From an uncultured Lachnospiraceae bacterium (GTDB taxonomy: Bacteria; Bacillota; Clostridia; Lachnospirales; Lachnospiraceae), in contig CANOEC010000003.1 of NCBI GenBank assembly GCA_947564735.1, positions 124,001-188,000 on the forward strand: DNA of 64,000 nucleotides, given 5' to 3'. Each line of letters opens with the position of its first letter. The first letter of the stretch is position 1. Below are positions 34,292 to 41,501 of the stretch, in pieces. The notes below the pieces were generated by a model. It was not told the origin of the DNA. It worked only from the letters and a program-made list of their open reading frames with translations, and made no database searches. The translations under genes were made by a program, and so were the position numbers.

Positions 34292-34525
34292 TTATAATTC
34301 CCCGAACCGCGCCCGTACATAAAATCCCCGCGCATTCTCAATGACTTCCGTCACCACGCCTTCACGTTCCAACATTCGCTCCCGAAAGGGAAAATTTCCC
34401 GACATTGCCAGAGAAGGGTCAATCGTATAATAATAATTGCTTGGAAGAACTCCCTCTGTCACGGTAACATGATCCCCTTCCTTCAACAATCCGGGACGCT
34501 CCATCTTGAATTCCATCTCCCGCAT
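34292..34525 (-). CDS. Small hypothetical protein
   Basis: A 77-aa protein, predicted to be a small beta-rich domain (DHVTVTEGVLPSNYYYT and GVVTEVIENARGFYVRARF). The end resembles an SH3-like barrel, as in small translation- or hypoxia-related domains, but I do not recognise the family. AAAGGGGATAG precedes the ATG. It lies between the epimerase and ridA, with 18- and 21-bp gaps, in one probable operon. Confidence 0.75.
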   Translation of the reverse strand: MREMEFKMERPGLLKEGDHVTVTEGVLPSNYYYTIDPSLAMSGNFPFRERMLEREGVVTEVIENARGFYVRARFGEL

Positions 34526-34543
34526 CGTCTATCCCCTTTCAAT

Positions 34544-35569
34544 CTAATATCCTTTTACTCTTGCAACAGCCTCTTCCTGCGCCGCAATCACATTGTCGCA
34601 CCATTTGTCAAATTCTAGGTCTTCCTTCTGGCATTCCGGATGACTAAGCACATACTCTACCGCCATACGCGCTCCCTCATCGAAACGAATAGTTGCTGTA
34701 TAACCCGGTACAAGCCGCTTCAGCTTCGCATTATCAAATACCACACTATTTGCTTTATCGCCTAACAAACCACCTCGCAAATCCCACTTCGCCGGAGTTG
34801 ACGCCGCAGCAAACTCGCTAGAAACATAACAAGCCTTAAGCCCCACGCCAAGCGCGTCCGCTACTACCCGATAAATCTGATTCCACGTCAGCGTCTCATC
34901 ACTCGTAATCTGCACTGCCTCACCAAGCGCATGGACATTTCCCATCAATCCCACAAATCCATTTGCAAAATCATGACTGTGCGTCATCGTCCAAAGGGAA
35001 GTGCCATCTCCGTGAATAATGACCTTTTTCCCGTCAAGCATCCGCTTAAGCACCTGATAACTTCCACCCGGTCCGTGCAGACCAAGCGGCACCGCCCGCT
35101 CACTGTAGGTATGACTTGGGCGCACAATCGTAATTGGAAACCCTTCCTCACGATATAATTTCATCAGCAGTTCCTCACCCGCAATCTTGTTGCGCGAATA
35201 CTCCCAGTAAGGATTCGCAAGCGGCGTCCCCTCATTGATACGGTAATCCGACAACGGTTTCTGATATGCGGAAGCCGAACTGATATAGATAAACTGCTTT
35301 GTCCTTCCTTTGAATAACCGATAATCCCTCTCAAGCTGCTGTGGCGTAAATGCAATAAAATCCGCTACCACGTCAAAGGTCTGATCCGCCAGCTTTCGTG
35401 CCACATCTTCCTCATCTTCGATGTCAGCCCGAATGATATTTACCCCTAGCGGCAATACATTATTACGTGTTCCCCGGTTAATCAGCCATAACTCATGCCC
35501 TTCTTCCAAAAGCTTTACGGAGATTGCCGTACTAATCGTACCGGTTCCACCAATAAATAATGCCTTCAT
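34544..35569 (-). CDS. NAD-dependent epimerase/dehydratase
   Basis: A 341-aa extended SDR enzyme. The nucleotide-binding motif is ALFIGGTGTISTAIS (a GxxGxxx variant: GGTGTIS), followed by the acidic RADIEDEEDV. The active-site region is IYISSASAYQKPL with Tyr, then YSRNKIAGEELL with the catalytic YxxxK in variant form. The C-terminal substrate domain contains YVSSEFAAASTPAKWDLRGG and VVFDNAKLKRLVPGY. It resembles the atypical CSP41b-like group more than a sugar-nucleotide 4-epimerase, so the substrate is open. GGAGGAAATT precedes the ATG. Confidence 0.88.
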   Translation of the reverse strand: MKALFIGGTGTISTAISVKLLEEGHELWLINRGTRNNVLPLGVNIIRADIEDEEDVARKLADQTFDVVADFIAFTPQQLERDYRLFKGRTKQFIYISSASAYQKPLSDYRINEGTPLANPYWEYSRNKIAGEELLMKLYREEGFPITIVRPSHTYSERAVPLGLHGPGGSYQVLKRMLDGKKVIIHGDGTSLWTMTHSHDFANGFVGLMGNVHALGEAVQITSDETLTWNQIYRVVADALGVGLKACYVSSEFAAASTPAKWDLRGGLLGDKANSVVFDNAKLKRLVPGYTATIRFDEGARMAVEYVLSHPECQKEDLEFDKWCDNVIAAQEEAVARVKGY

Positions 35570-35696
35570 AATAATTTCCTCCTAATTTTCGTATTAAAAT
35601 CCGTGCGCAAAAGGTCCTCTACTAATTCGATATACGATTCTTATGGCAAAAAAAGCTCTATCAATCTTATATGCACATATTTTTCTAATTCCAAAG

Positions 35697-35981
35697 TTAC
35701 ATATCAAACATTTTTCTAATCGGATTCACGCCCTTCGCCTGTTCAAGAATCGCCGCTTTCTCCCCCACAAGATAATCTTCCAGCTTACTGATTTCTTCCT
35801 TTGTAAAGCCTTCAGAGTGCTCAATGATTCCGTCCGGAACGACGCCCTCCGCCCAATCTTCATCCCTAAAGAACGAAACTCGAACGAATTTCCTGTCTTC
35901 CCTGCGAAGCATCCCCGAAATTAGGATCTTCATTTCTTCAGAAGATGACTCTCTTTTTACGATTACTTTTCCGTCTTCCAT
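35697..35981 (-). CDS. Small hypothetical protein following the Rpn-type gene
   Basis: A 94-aa soluble protein, charged, with strand-rich N-terminal half (GKVIVKRESSSEEMKILISG, FVRVSFFRDEDWAEGVVPDG) and a C-terminal helix (ISKLEDYLVGEKAAILEQA). No family recognised. It begins 2 bp after the Rpn-type nuclease gene stops and is surely translationally coupled. It may modulate the nuclease, which is a guess from position only. Confidence 0.72.
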   Translation of the reverse strand: MEDGKVIVKRESSSEEMKILISGMLRREDRKFVRVSFFRDEDWAEGVVPDGIIEHSEGFTKEEISKLEDYLVGEKAAILEQAKGVNPIRKMFDM

Positions 35982-35983
35982 CT

Positions 35984-36988
35984 TTATCGCCGCCCTTTCA
36001 GTCCTTCAAGTTCTCTGCGGAGCATTGCAATTTCTTCATCTCTTTCTTGTATAAGCTTGGCACTCTGCGCTATTTCTTCTTCACGCTCCTGTATAAGCTT
36101 GGCACTCTGCGCTATCTCTTCTTCACGCTCCTGTATGAGCTTGGCACTCTGCGCTATCTCATTTTCTCTCTGTGCCAAAATATTTATCTGTTCTGCAATT
36201 TTACCATCTTTCTCCACGATAACCCTTTGATAATTTGCAATGTCCCTATCCCGCTGCGAAACCGCTCTCTCATAATTACGCAAATCCTGATAATATTCCT
36301 CACGGTCGCGGCACATCTTGCGTACCTGTTCGTCAGTATTAAATTTAAATATTGTTTCCGCTGCCTCATTCATACATTCGTCTTTCGATGCCAGCATTCT
36401 CATTTCCTCCCAAGTTATTGCCTTAAAAAGTAATGCCCACTCATGTATATGATACCTTTTATCTTCTTCCGTTGCCAAATCTATACGAGATAAGTCTATC
36501 ACATTCAGTGTGATGCTGTCACTATATTTTTGATGATTTTTTACGTTTATCAGTTTATAAGAAGCATAAAATTCAGGATATTCATCAAATAATGTATAAT
36601 TCAGAAAACCAATATGTATCACCGGTCTTGCCTCTGTATAATCCTGTCCGTGCTCCAATTGGTCAAAGGAACGGCACAGATACATGACTGAGCGTTCTTT
36701 CCAGTTCAATTTATTGGTAATCTGCATTTCAAGATTAATCAATGTACTATCATTTAGAAGCACATTGATATCCAGACGCATTTCCTTGTCTTCAACCGCC
36801 TTTCCCAAAATGACAGGGTTGACAATTTCGACAGAGATTACTTCCGTCTCTGACAGATGCAGCAGGGAGCATATCAGTCCACGAAGCACTTTGTTATTTG
36901 ACTGCAAAACTGCCCGGAACATATAATCATTCGTCATACCATAGGGGATTGCGCCATGCGCGCGTTGAAATTGTTGATTCAGATTCAT
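35984..36988 (-). CDS. Rpn-family PD-(D/E)XK nuclease/transposase with coiled-coil repeats
   Basis: A 334-aa protein of the Rpn/PD-(D/E)XK transposase-like family. The nuclease part covers about 15-200: MTNDYMFRAVLQ, EMRLDINVLLND (catalytic Asp) and LINLEMQI (Glu-x-Gln). YLCRSFDQLEHGQDY and PVIHIGFLNYTLF are family signatures. In Escherichia coli Rpn proteins promote RecA-independent recombination. The C-terminal third is a coiled coil with three near-identical 14-residue repeats (EIAQSAKLIQEREE). A GC-rich hairpin lies in its leader (37019-37033). Such genes are often abundant in Lachnospiraceae. The next gene starts 2 bp later. Confidence 0.88.
   Translation of the reverse strand: MNLNQQFQRAHGAIPYGMTNDYMFRAVLQSNNKVLRGLICSLLHLSETEVISVEIVNPVILGKAVEDKEMRLDINVLLNDSTLINLEMQITNKLNWKERSVMYLCRSFDQLEHGQDYTEARPVIHIGFLNYTLFDEYPEFYASYKLINVKNHQKYSDSITLNVIDLSRIDLATEEDKRYHIHEWALLFKAITWEEMRMLASKDECMNEAAETIFKFNTDEQVRKMCRDREEYYQDLRNYERAVSQRDRDIANYQRVIVEKDGKIAEQINILAQRENEIAQSAKLIQEREEEIAQSAKLIQEREEEIAQSAKLIQERDEEIAMLRRELEGLKGRR
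36051..36176. repeat. 42-bp in-frame tandem repeat, three units
   Basis: Units start at 36051, 36093 and 36135. The first two differ at one base and the third diverges in its second half. They encode the 14-residue coiled-coil repeats of the Rpn-type protein. Confidence 0.9.
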
Positions 36989-37306
36989 AGATGTGTTTCC
37001 TTTCGTTTACAATAATGACGGAGCGCTGCTCCGAAGATGCCGTGAATATAGCATTCTTAATCGTTCCACAGCAGTAGAATATGAAACAGGTATATCACAA
37101 ATCGAATCTGAATACAATTATCATTCATATTATTTTTCATGAAGTCCTGTAAAATTTTCGCAAACGAAATTATGATAACACTAAATACAATAACAAGATA
37201 TAGCGTTAAACACAAGACATTTCATGGTAAAGCGCCATATATTGTATATGCACTTTTCATAAACCTATGCGCGGGAGCATCTTTGAGCCCCACATCTCCT
37301 ACGCAC
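36989..37306. other. Intergenic region before the Rpn-type gene
   Basis: No gene found. It contains the leader hairpin CGGAGC-GCT-GCTCCG (37019-37033) and otherwise AT-rich sequence in which the Rpn promoter should lie. A plus-strand frame here (about 37139-37378) looks accidental. Confidence 0.5.
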
Positions 37307-37336
37307 AAAAACCGACGTGATACCCATCACATCGGT
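37307..37336 (-). terminator. spoVAD terminator
   Basis: On the minus strand ACCGA-T-GTGAT / ATCAC-G-TCGGT with a GGGT loop and a TTTTT tail, 39 bp after the spoVAD stop. Confidence 0.85.
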
Positions 37337-37374
37337 TCTGTTCTCACCGCCTCTGCACTTATCGCCAGTCACCT

Positions 37375-38391
37375 CTAGCCTTTATAATGCTCCAGCACCA
37401 CCCCATGCGCGATACCCGGTATCGTCTGCCCCTCATTAAAGCTTGTCTTGGACAGAAGCGCCCCCGTCGGCAGAAACAACACTCTCTTCCAGACACCTTC
37501 CTCGATTTTCTTAAGAATATAGGCTGACAACACAACCGCGCTGCATCCGCATCCTGAGCCGCCTGCATTGGTATCCTGCCGTTCGCTGTCATAGATTTCG
37601 ATTCCACAGTCCATATGCTGCTTCGTGATGTCAATCTGCTTTTCGGCAAGCAGGTCAAAAAGCAGTTTCTGTCCTACCGTGCCAAGGTCTCCGGTAATTA
37701 TTTTGTCATAGTCGCCGGGCGTCCTGCCAAAGTCCTCCAGATTCTGCCTGATTGTATCTGCGGCTGCCGGTGCCATACATGCACCCATGTTCATCGAATC
37801 CTTCAGCCCATAATCCATAATCTTGCCGATGGTGACACCCGATACAACGGCACGGACTTGTCTGCCCGGCTGCGCAGAAAGAATAAACGCGCCGCTCCCG
37901 GTCACCGTCCATGTCGCAGATTTCGGACGCTGATTGCCATAGGCAAGCGGAAACCGGAACTCTTTTTCCGCACTGGCAAAATGGCTTGAAGTAATACATG
38001 CCGCCTTTTCAACAAAATTGCCCGCCACTGCCATGCATCCCATGGCAATAGACAACCCACACGTAGAACAAGCCCCATATAGCCCCACATGCGGAATCTG
38101 ATAGCCGGCAAGTCCGAAACTGCTTGCAATGGACTGTCCCAGCAGATCGCCCGCATAAACCACCTGTATATCCTGCTTCTGCAGTCCGCCCTTCTGAAGC
38201 GCTATCTCCAATGCCTCTTTCTGTAAACTGCTCTCCGCCTCTTCCCATGTATCTGCGCCGAATTTATCATCATAACACACTTTATCAAACAACTGCCCCA
38301 TGGGACCCTTGGCTTCCTTGCTCCCCACAATGGCGCCGCTGCTAATCAGATATGGTTTATTGACAAATTGAAGGCTCTGTTTTCCTAACAT
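37375..38391 (-). CDS. spoVAD: Stage V sporulation protein AD
   Basis: A 338-aa thiolase-fold protein that binds dipicolinic acid in the SpoVA channel complex of the spore inner membrane. Family features are the start QSLQFVNKPYLISSGAIVG, QVVYAGDLLGQ, the Cys-rich VGLYGACSTCGLSIAMG, TSSHFASAEKEFRFPL, ITGDLGTVGQ and NAGGSGCGCSAVVLS. Length matches Bacillus SpoVAD. Here it is a single gene with its own sigma-G-like promoter (38458-38487) and its own terminator, split from spoVAA-VAB-VAC. AAAAAGGAGA precedes the ATG. Confidence 0.96.
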   Translation of the reverse strand: MLGKQSLQFVNKPYLISSGAIVGSKEAKGPMGQLFDKVCYDDKFGADTWEEAESSLQKEALEIALQKGGLQKQDIQVVYAGDLLGQSIASSFGLAGYQIPHVGLYGACSTCGLSIAMGCMAVAGNFVEKAACITSSHFASAEKEFRFPLAYGNQRPKSATWTVTGSGAFILSAQPGRQVRAVVSGVTIGKIMDYGLKDSMNMGACMAPAAADTIRQNLEDFGRTPGDYDKIITGDLGTVGQKLLFDLLAEKQIDITKQHMDCGIEIYDSERQDTNAGGSGCGCSAVVLSAYILKKIEEGVWKRVLFLPTGALLSKTSFNEGQTIPGIAHGVVLEHYKG

Positions 38392-38457
38392 CCTGCTATC
38401 TCCTTTTTCTACTCTCGCAAATTTCTCCGAATCTTCTTGAAAATATTTCCTATCAGA

Positions 38458-38487
38458 TAGTATGGATATTTTATATGAAAACTATAC
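38458..38487 (-). promoter_or_regulatory. Sigma-G-type promoter of spoVAD
   Basis: On the minus strand GTATA and CATACTA are separated by 18 bp, a full match to the Bacillus sigma-G pattern (GHATR-N18-CATWHTA). It lies about 70 bp before the spoVAD start, which fits late forespore expression. Confidence 0.7.
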
Positions 38488-38506
38488 TTCTTAGATCTTT
38501 TTCTCT

Positions 38507-39172
38507 CTAAAGCAGCACCGGTATCATGCTGTACGCAGCATCCCTGCTCTCCTCACAGCAGACTGCCACCCGGTAACCGGCAATATCCGGATATTCTTTC
38601 AGATGGTAATACTTCGCGTTAAACGTATGCTTTACGCGTATCTTATCCTTATTCATTATGACCGCAAAATCACCTAACGGCAGGGAGATACCTTTTCCGG
38701 TTGCCTTTAAAAAGCTTTCCTTCATCGTCCAGATGCGGAACATCCTCTGCGTGATTTCTTCCTCATCCTGTATTTCATACATCCATTCCAGCTCCTCTTT
38801 TGCAAAAAAACGGTCGGCTACCTTGAGTCTTCCCGGTTTAATCCGTTCAATATCATTTCCCATAGGCTTGTCACCGATACTGCATATCGCATAATCCCCC
38901 GAATGGGACAGTGAAAAATGAATGCTCTGCTGATATTTCAAAGACGGCTTACCCCATTCCCCAAATTCATATTCAATGCTTTTTTCCCTGAGCCCGTAGG
39001 TTTCCAGCGCATGATCCAAGGCGACCCCCGCGCCAAGGCTTCTGTTCTTGTCCTTTTCATGCTTCAGAATCGCTATCTTCTGCTGCCTGTACGGCGACAA
39101 TAGATTTAGCTTCTCCTGAAAAAGTTCCTCATTTTCAAATTGTGTCACATCAATATAGTAAGTATATATCAT
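38507..39172 (-). CDS. 4'-phosphopantetheinyl transferase (Sfp type)
   Basis: About 221 residues of an Sfp-type transferase, which moves the phosphopantetheine arm from coenzyme A to a carrier-protein serine. Motifs are GKPSLKYQQSIHFSLSHSG, the magnesium site GNDIERIK and WTMKESFLKATGKGI. The start is unclear: an AGGAGG lies one base from an upstream ATG (39184) and 13 bases from the chosen ATG (39172). No polyketide, peptide-synthetase or lysine-synthesis gene is nearby, so the carrier protein cannot be named. Confidence 0.9.
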   Translation of the reverse strand: MIYTYYIDVTQFENEELFQEKLNLLSPYRQQKIAILKHEKDKNRSLGAGVALDHALETYGLREKSIEYEFGEWGKPSLKYQQSIHFSLSHSGDYAICSIGDKPMGNDIERIKPGRLKVADRFFAKEELEWMYEIQDEEEITQRMFRIWTMKESFLKATGKGISLPLGDFAVIMNKDKIRVKHTFNAKYYHLKEYPDIAGYRVAVCCEESRDAAYSMIPVLL

Positions 39173-39288
39173 CTTTATAACCATGCCTCCTTCTCGGACT
39201 GCAATTCTTTCAACCTTTCCTTCCATTCCGAAGAGTTTTTACGCTGAAGGCGTGCACGGAATTTAAGTTTCCGTCAGAAAACCTTATT

Positions 39289-41463
39289 CTATCTCCACCT
39301 GCGGTCGTGCGGATACCTGTGCATGGAACGCCGCACTCTGTCGTCCTCCTCGCCTACCGCATGATAACATTCCTGACAAATCGGATAAGCATAATCCCAT
39401 GGAAGAACCGCTCCGCAGCCACGGCATTTTTTTTCAAACTGTCCCTTATCCTCCTTGAGCAGTTCACCAATCTCATGCTGCGCCCACTCTCTGTTGACCG
39501 CCACCTCTTCCTTATCCACTTCCCAATTCATCCTGCCGGAAAACTGCGTATATAAATCCAGCTGCTTATAATAGGACTCCAGCCCTTCCAATGAAAAATC
39601 CTGCGGCAGCATCGGACAATTATGAAACTGCGTCGGTTTCTCACAATACTTAAGCCACAGCCGCAGCACCTCCCTGTCTTTGACGTCAAAGGGACATGTA
39701 ATCAGCGACAGCACAAATTTCCGGTCTTCCATATATGTCAGCTTCTTACGGTAATTCTTAAGATAGCGGTATTTCTTCACGCTCTCCGCCATGGAAATCT
39801 TGTCGTACATGGGTAGATTCTTCGTCCGCTCCCACGCTTCAATGATTTCATCCATTTCCATATCAATATCCAATAGTACCTCCGGAAACCCAATCCTTGC
39901 TCTTTTTAACGAATAAAGCGGCTCTTCCAGCTTCTTACCGATATACTCGATATCCATCGCCGACTGCACATATCCCACATCATAATAACCGTATCTGCCC
40001 GCACGTCCCGCAATCTGCCTGATTTCCTCCGCTTCCAGCCTGCGCTTGTCCGTACCGTCAAACTTCATGCTGTTCATGAACACGATGCGCCTGATGGGCA
40101 GATTAATACCCATCCCGATAGCATCCGTCGCCACCACCACCTGATTGATTCCTTCCGTAAAAAGCCGTACCTGCTCCTGTCTCGTCTGGGGCGGCAGATT
40201 CCCATAAATAACACTTGCTTTGATTCCTCTGCCCTCAAGCGATGCCGCAATTGCCAGCACGTTTTTTTTGGAAAAAGCAATCAGCGCGTCGCCCGGTTCC
40301 ACGTCCTTGCCCATATCGAAGCGCTTGGGGATAAACTCCAGCTTCGTATTGCGCTCATGGCGTACAATCTCGTATGTGTCACTGCATCTTCTAATCATTC
40401 TGACCAAAAGATTCTCCGCCGTGCCGGAGCAGCACACATGAATCTCCTCGGCGCGAATGCCGAGAAGCGCCCGTGTCCAGAAACTTCCTCTGTTCTCGTC
40501 CGCCATCATCTGCGCCTCATCGATCACCGCGATATCGTACACTTCTCTGATATCCAGTATCTCCACCGTGGACGCCTGCACGAAGCTTCCCGGCGTGCGA
40601 ATCGCTTCTTCTCCCGTAATCATGCTGCACGGAATGCCCGCCGCCATCATCCTGTCATAGACTTCCAGCGCCAGAAGACGAAGGGGTCCTAAATAGATTC
40701 CATGATAAGCCTGTCTCAGCCTCTGCAGCGCCTGATAGGTCTTGCCGCTGTTGGTCGGTCCGATATGCAGGATAAAATGGCGTTTCATACCCCGCGCCTC
40801 CGGATACTGTTTCTCCGGCTCCGCTTCCATCAGTTCCTCAATCCGCTGTCCCACGAGATACTGCATATACTCCTCTTTGTAGATTTCATAAAGCGATTTC
40901 GTGCGCAGAAGCTCTGCGGTCTTCTTCATCTGCACCACGTCTTCCGGATTGACTCCATTAGTCATTTTATTTAAAAAGGAAATATCCAGCCTTACCAGCA
41001 TACGCAATGTATGTTTGTATTTTTTGAGCAGCCTTTTCTCCTTACGGGTCGCCACCGTATATCCGATTGCAACGGCGCGTTTATGCAGTTCTTTCATATC
41101 CGCCAGTATCTGGTGGCTTTCCTGTCCCTTCTTACGCGCGATACGTCTTTCCAACTGACCGATTTGTTTCTCGACGCCCTTGAGCAATCTGCGCTGTTCA
41201 TTCACTTCAAACCTAAGAAATGCATTGATGTAAGTCAGCCAGACCGTCTCAGGTATATCGTTCTTGATGCGGTTTTCTTCCACATCATACTCCTCTGCTC
41301 CATCTTCTTTCACATCTGTCTCTTCTGCTCCGGTTTCTAATGTCCTGCAGTCTTCCGCTCTGGTTTCTTCTGCTTTGGTTTTTTCCGCTCTGGTCTCTAA
41401 TATTTCATCCGCCATATTATGTTCTCTCTTCTTATTTTCCGGCATGTTTTTACCCTGTCTCAT
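39289..41463 (-). CDS. SUV3-like DExH RNA helicase
   Basis: A 724-aa superfamily 2 helicase that resembles mitochondrial SUV3, the RNA helicase of the degradosome. Walker A is GPTNSGKT (235-242), motif II is DEAQ (315-318), motif VI is QIAGRAGRYG, and the second RecA domain contains ATDAIGMGINLPI. Before the core is a coiled-coil region (about 85-155) and a repetitive acidic leader (ETRAEKTKAEETRAE). A four-Cys zinc knuckle (CRGCG ... CQEC) is near the C-terminus. It begins 38 bp after the GTPase-NYN gene on the same strand and is probably cotranscribed. Likely job: unwinding structured or ribosome-associated RNA. Confidence 0.92.
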   Translation of the reverse strand: MRQGKNMPENKKREHNMADEILETRAEKTKAEETRAEDCRTLETGAEETDVKEDGAEEYDVEENRIKNDIPETVWLTYINAFLRFEVNEQRRLLKGVEKQIGQLERRIARKKGQESHQILADMKELHKRAVAIGYTVATRKEKRLLKKYKHTLRMLVRLDISFLNKMTNGVNPEDVVQMKKTAELLRTKSLYEIYKEEYMQYLVGQRIEELMEAEPEKQYPEARGMKRHFILHIGPTNSGKTYQALQRLRQAYHGIYLGPLRLLALEVYDRMMAAGIPCSMITGEEAIRTPGSFVQASTVEILDIREVYDIAVIDEAQMMADENRGSFWTRALLGIRAEEIHVCCSGTAENLLVRMIRRCSDTYEIVRHERNTKLEFIPKRFDMGKDVEPGDALIAFSKKNVLAIAASLEGRGIKASVIYGNLPPQTRQEQVRLFTEGINQVVVATDAIGMGINLPIRRIVFMNSMKFDGTDKRRLEAEEIRQIAGRAGRYGYYDVGYVQSAMDIEYIGKKLEEPLYSLKRARIGFPEVLLDIDMEMDEIIEAWERTKNLPMYDKISMAESVKKYRYLKNYRKKLTYMEDRKFVLSLITCPFDVKDREVLRLWLKYCEKPTQFHNCPMLPQDFSLEGLESYYKQLDLYTQFSGRMNWEVDKEEVAVNREWAQHEIGELLKEDKGQFEKKCRGCGAVLPWDYAYPICQECYHAVGEEDDRVRRSMHRYPHDRRWR

Positions 41464-41501
41464 TATCCTATCCTGTTTATCTTTTGCCCTGCTGGGCGGT
41501 T

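Noticed and set aside
37139-37378. Plus-strand 79-codon frame in the gap before spoVAD
   Set aside because: It runs through the spoVAD terminator and lacks a ribosome site.
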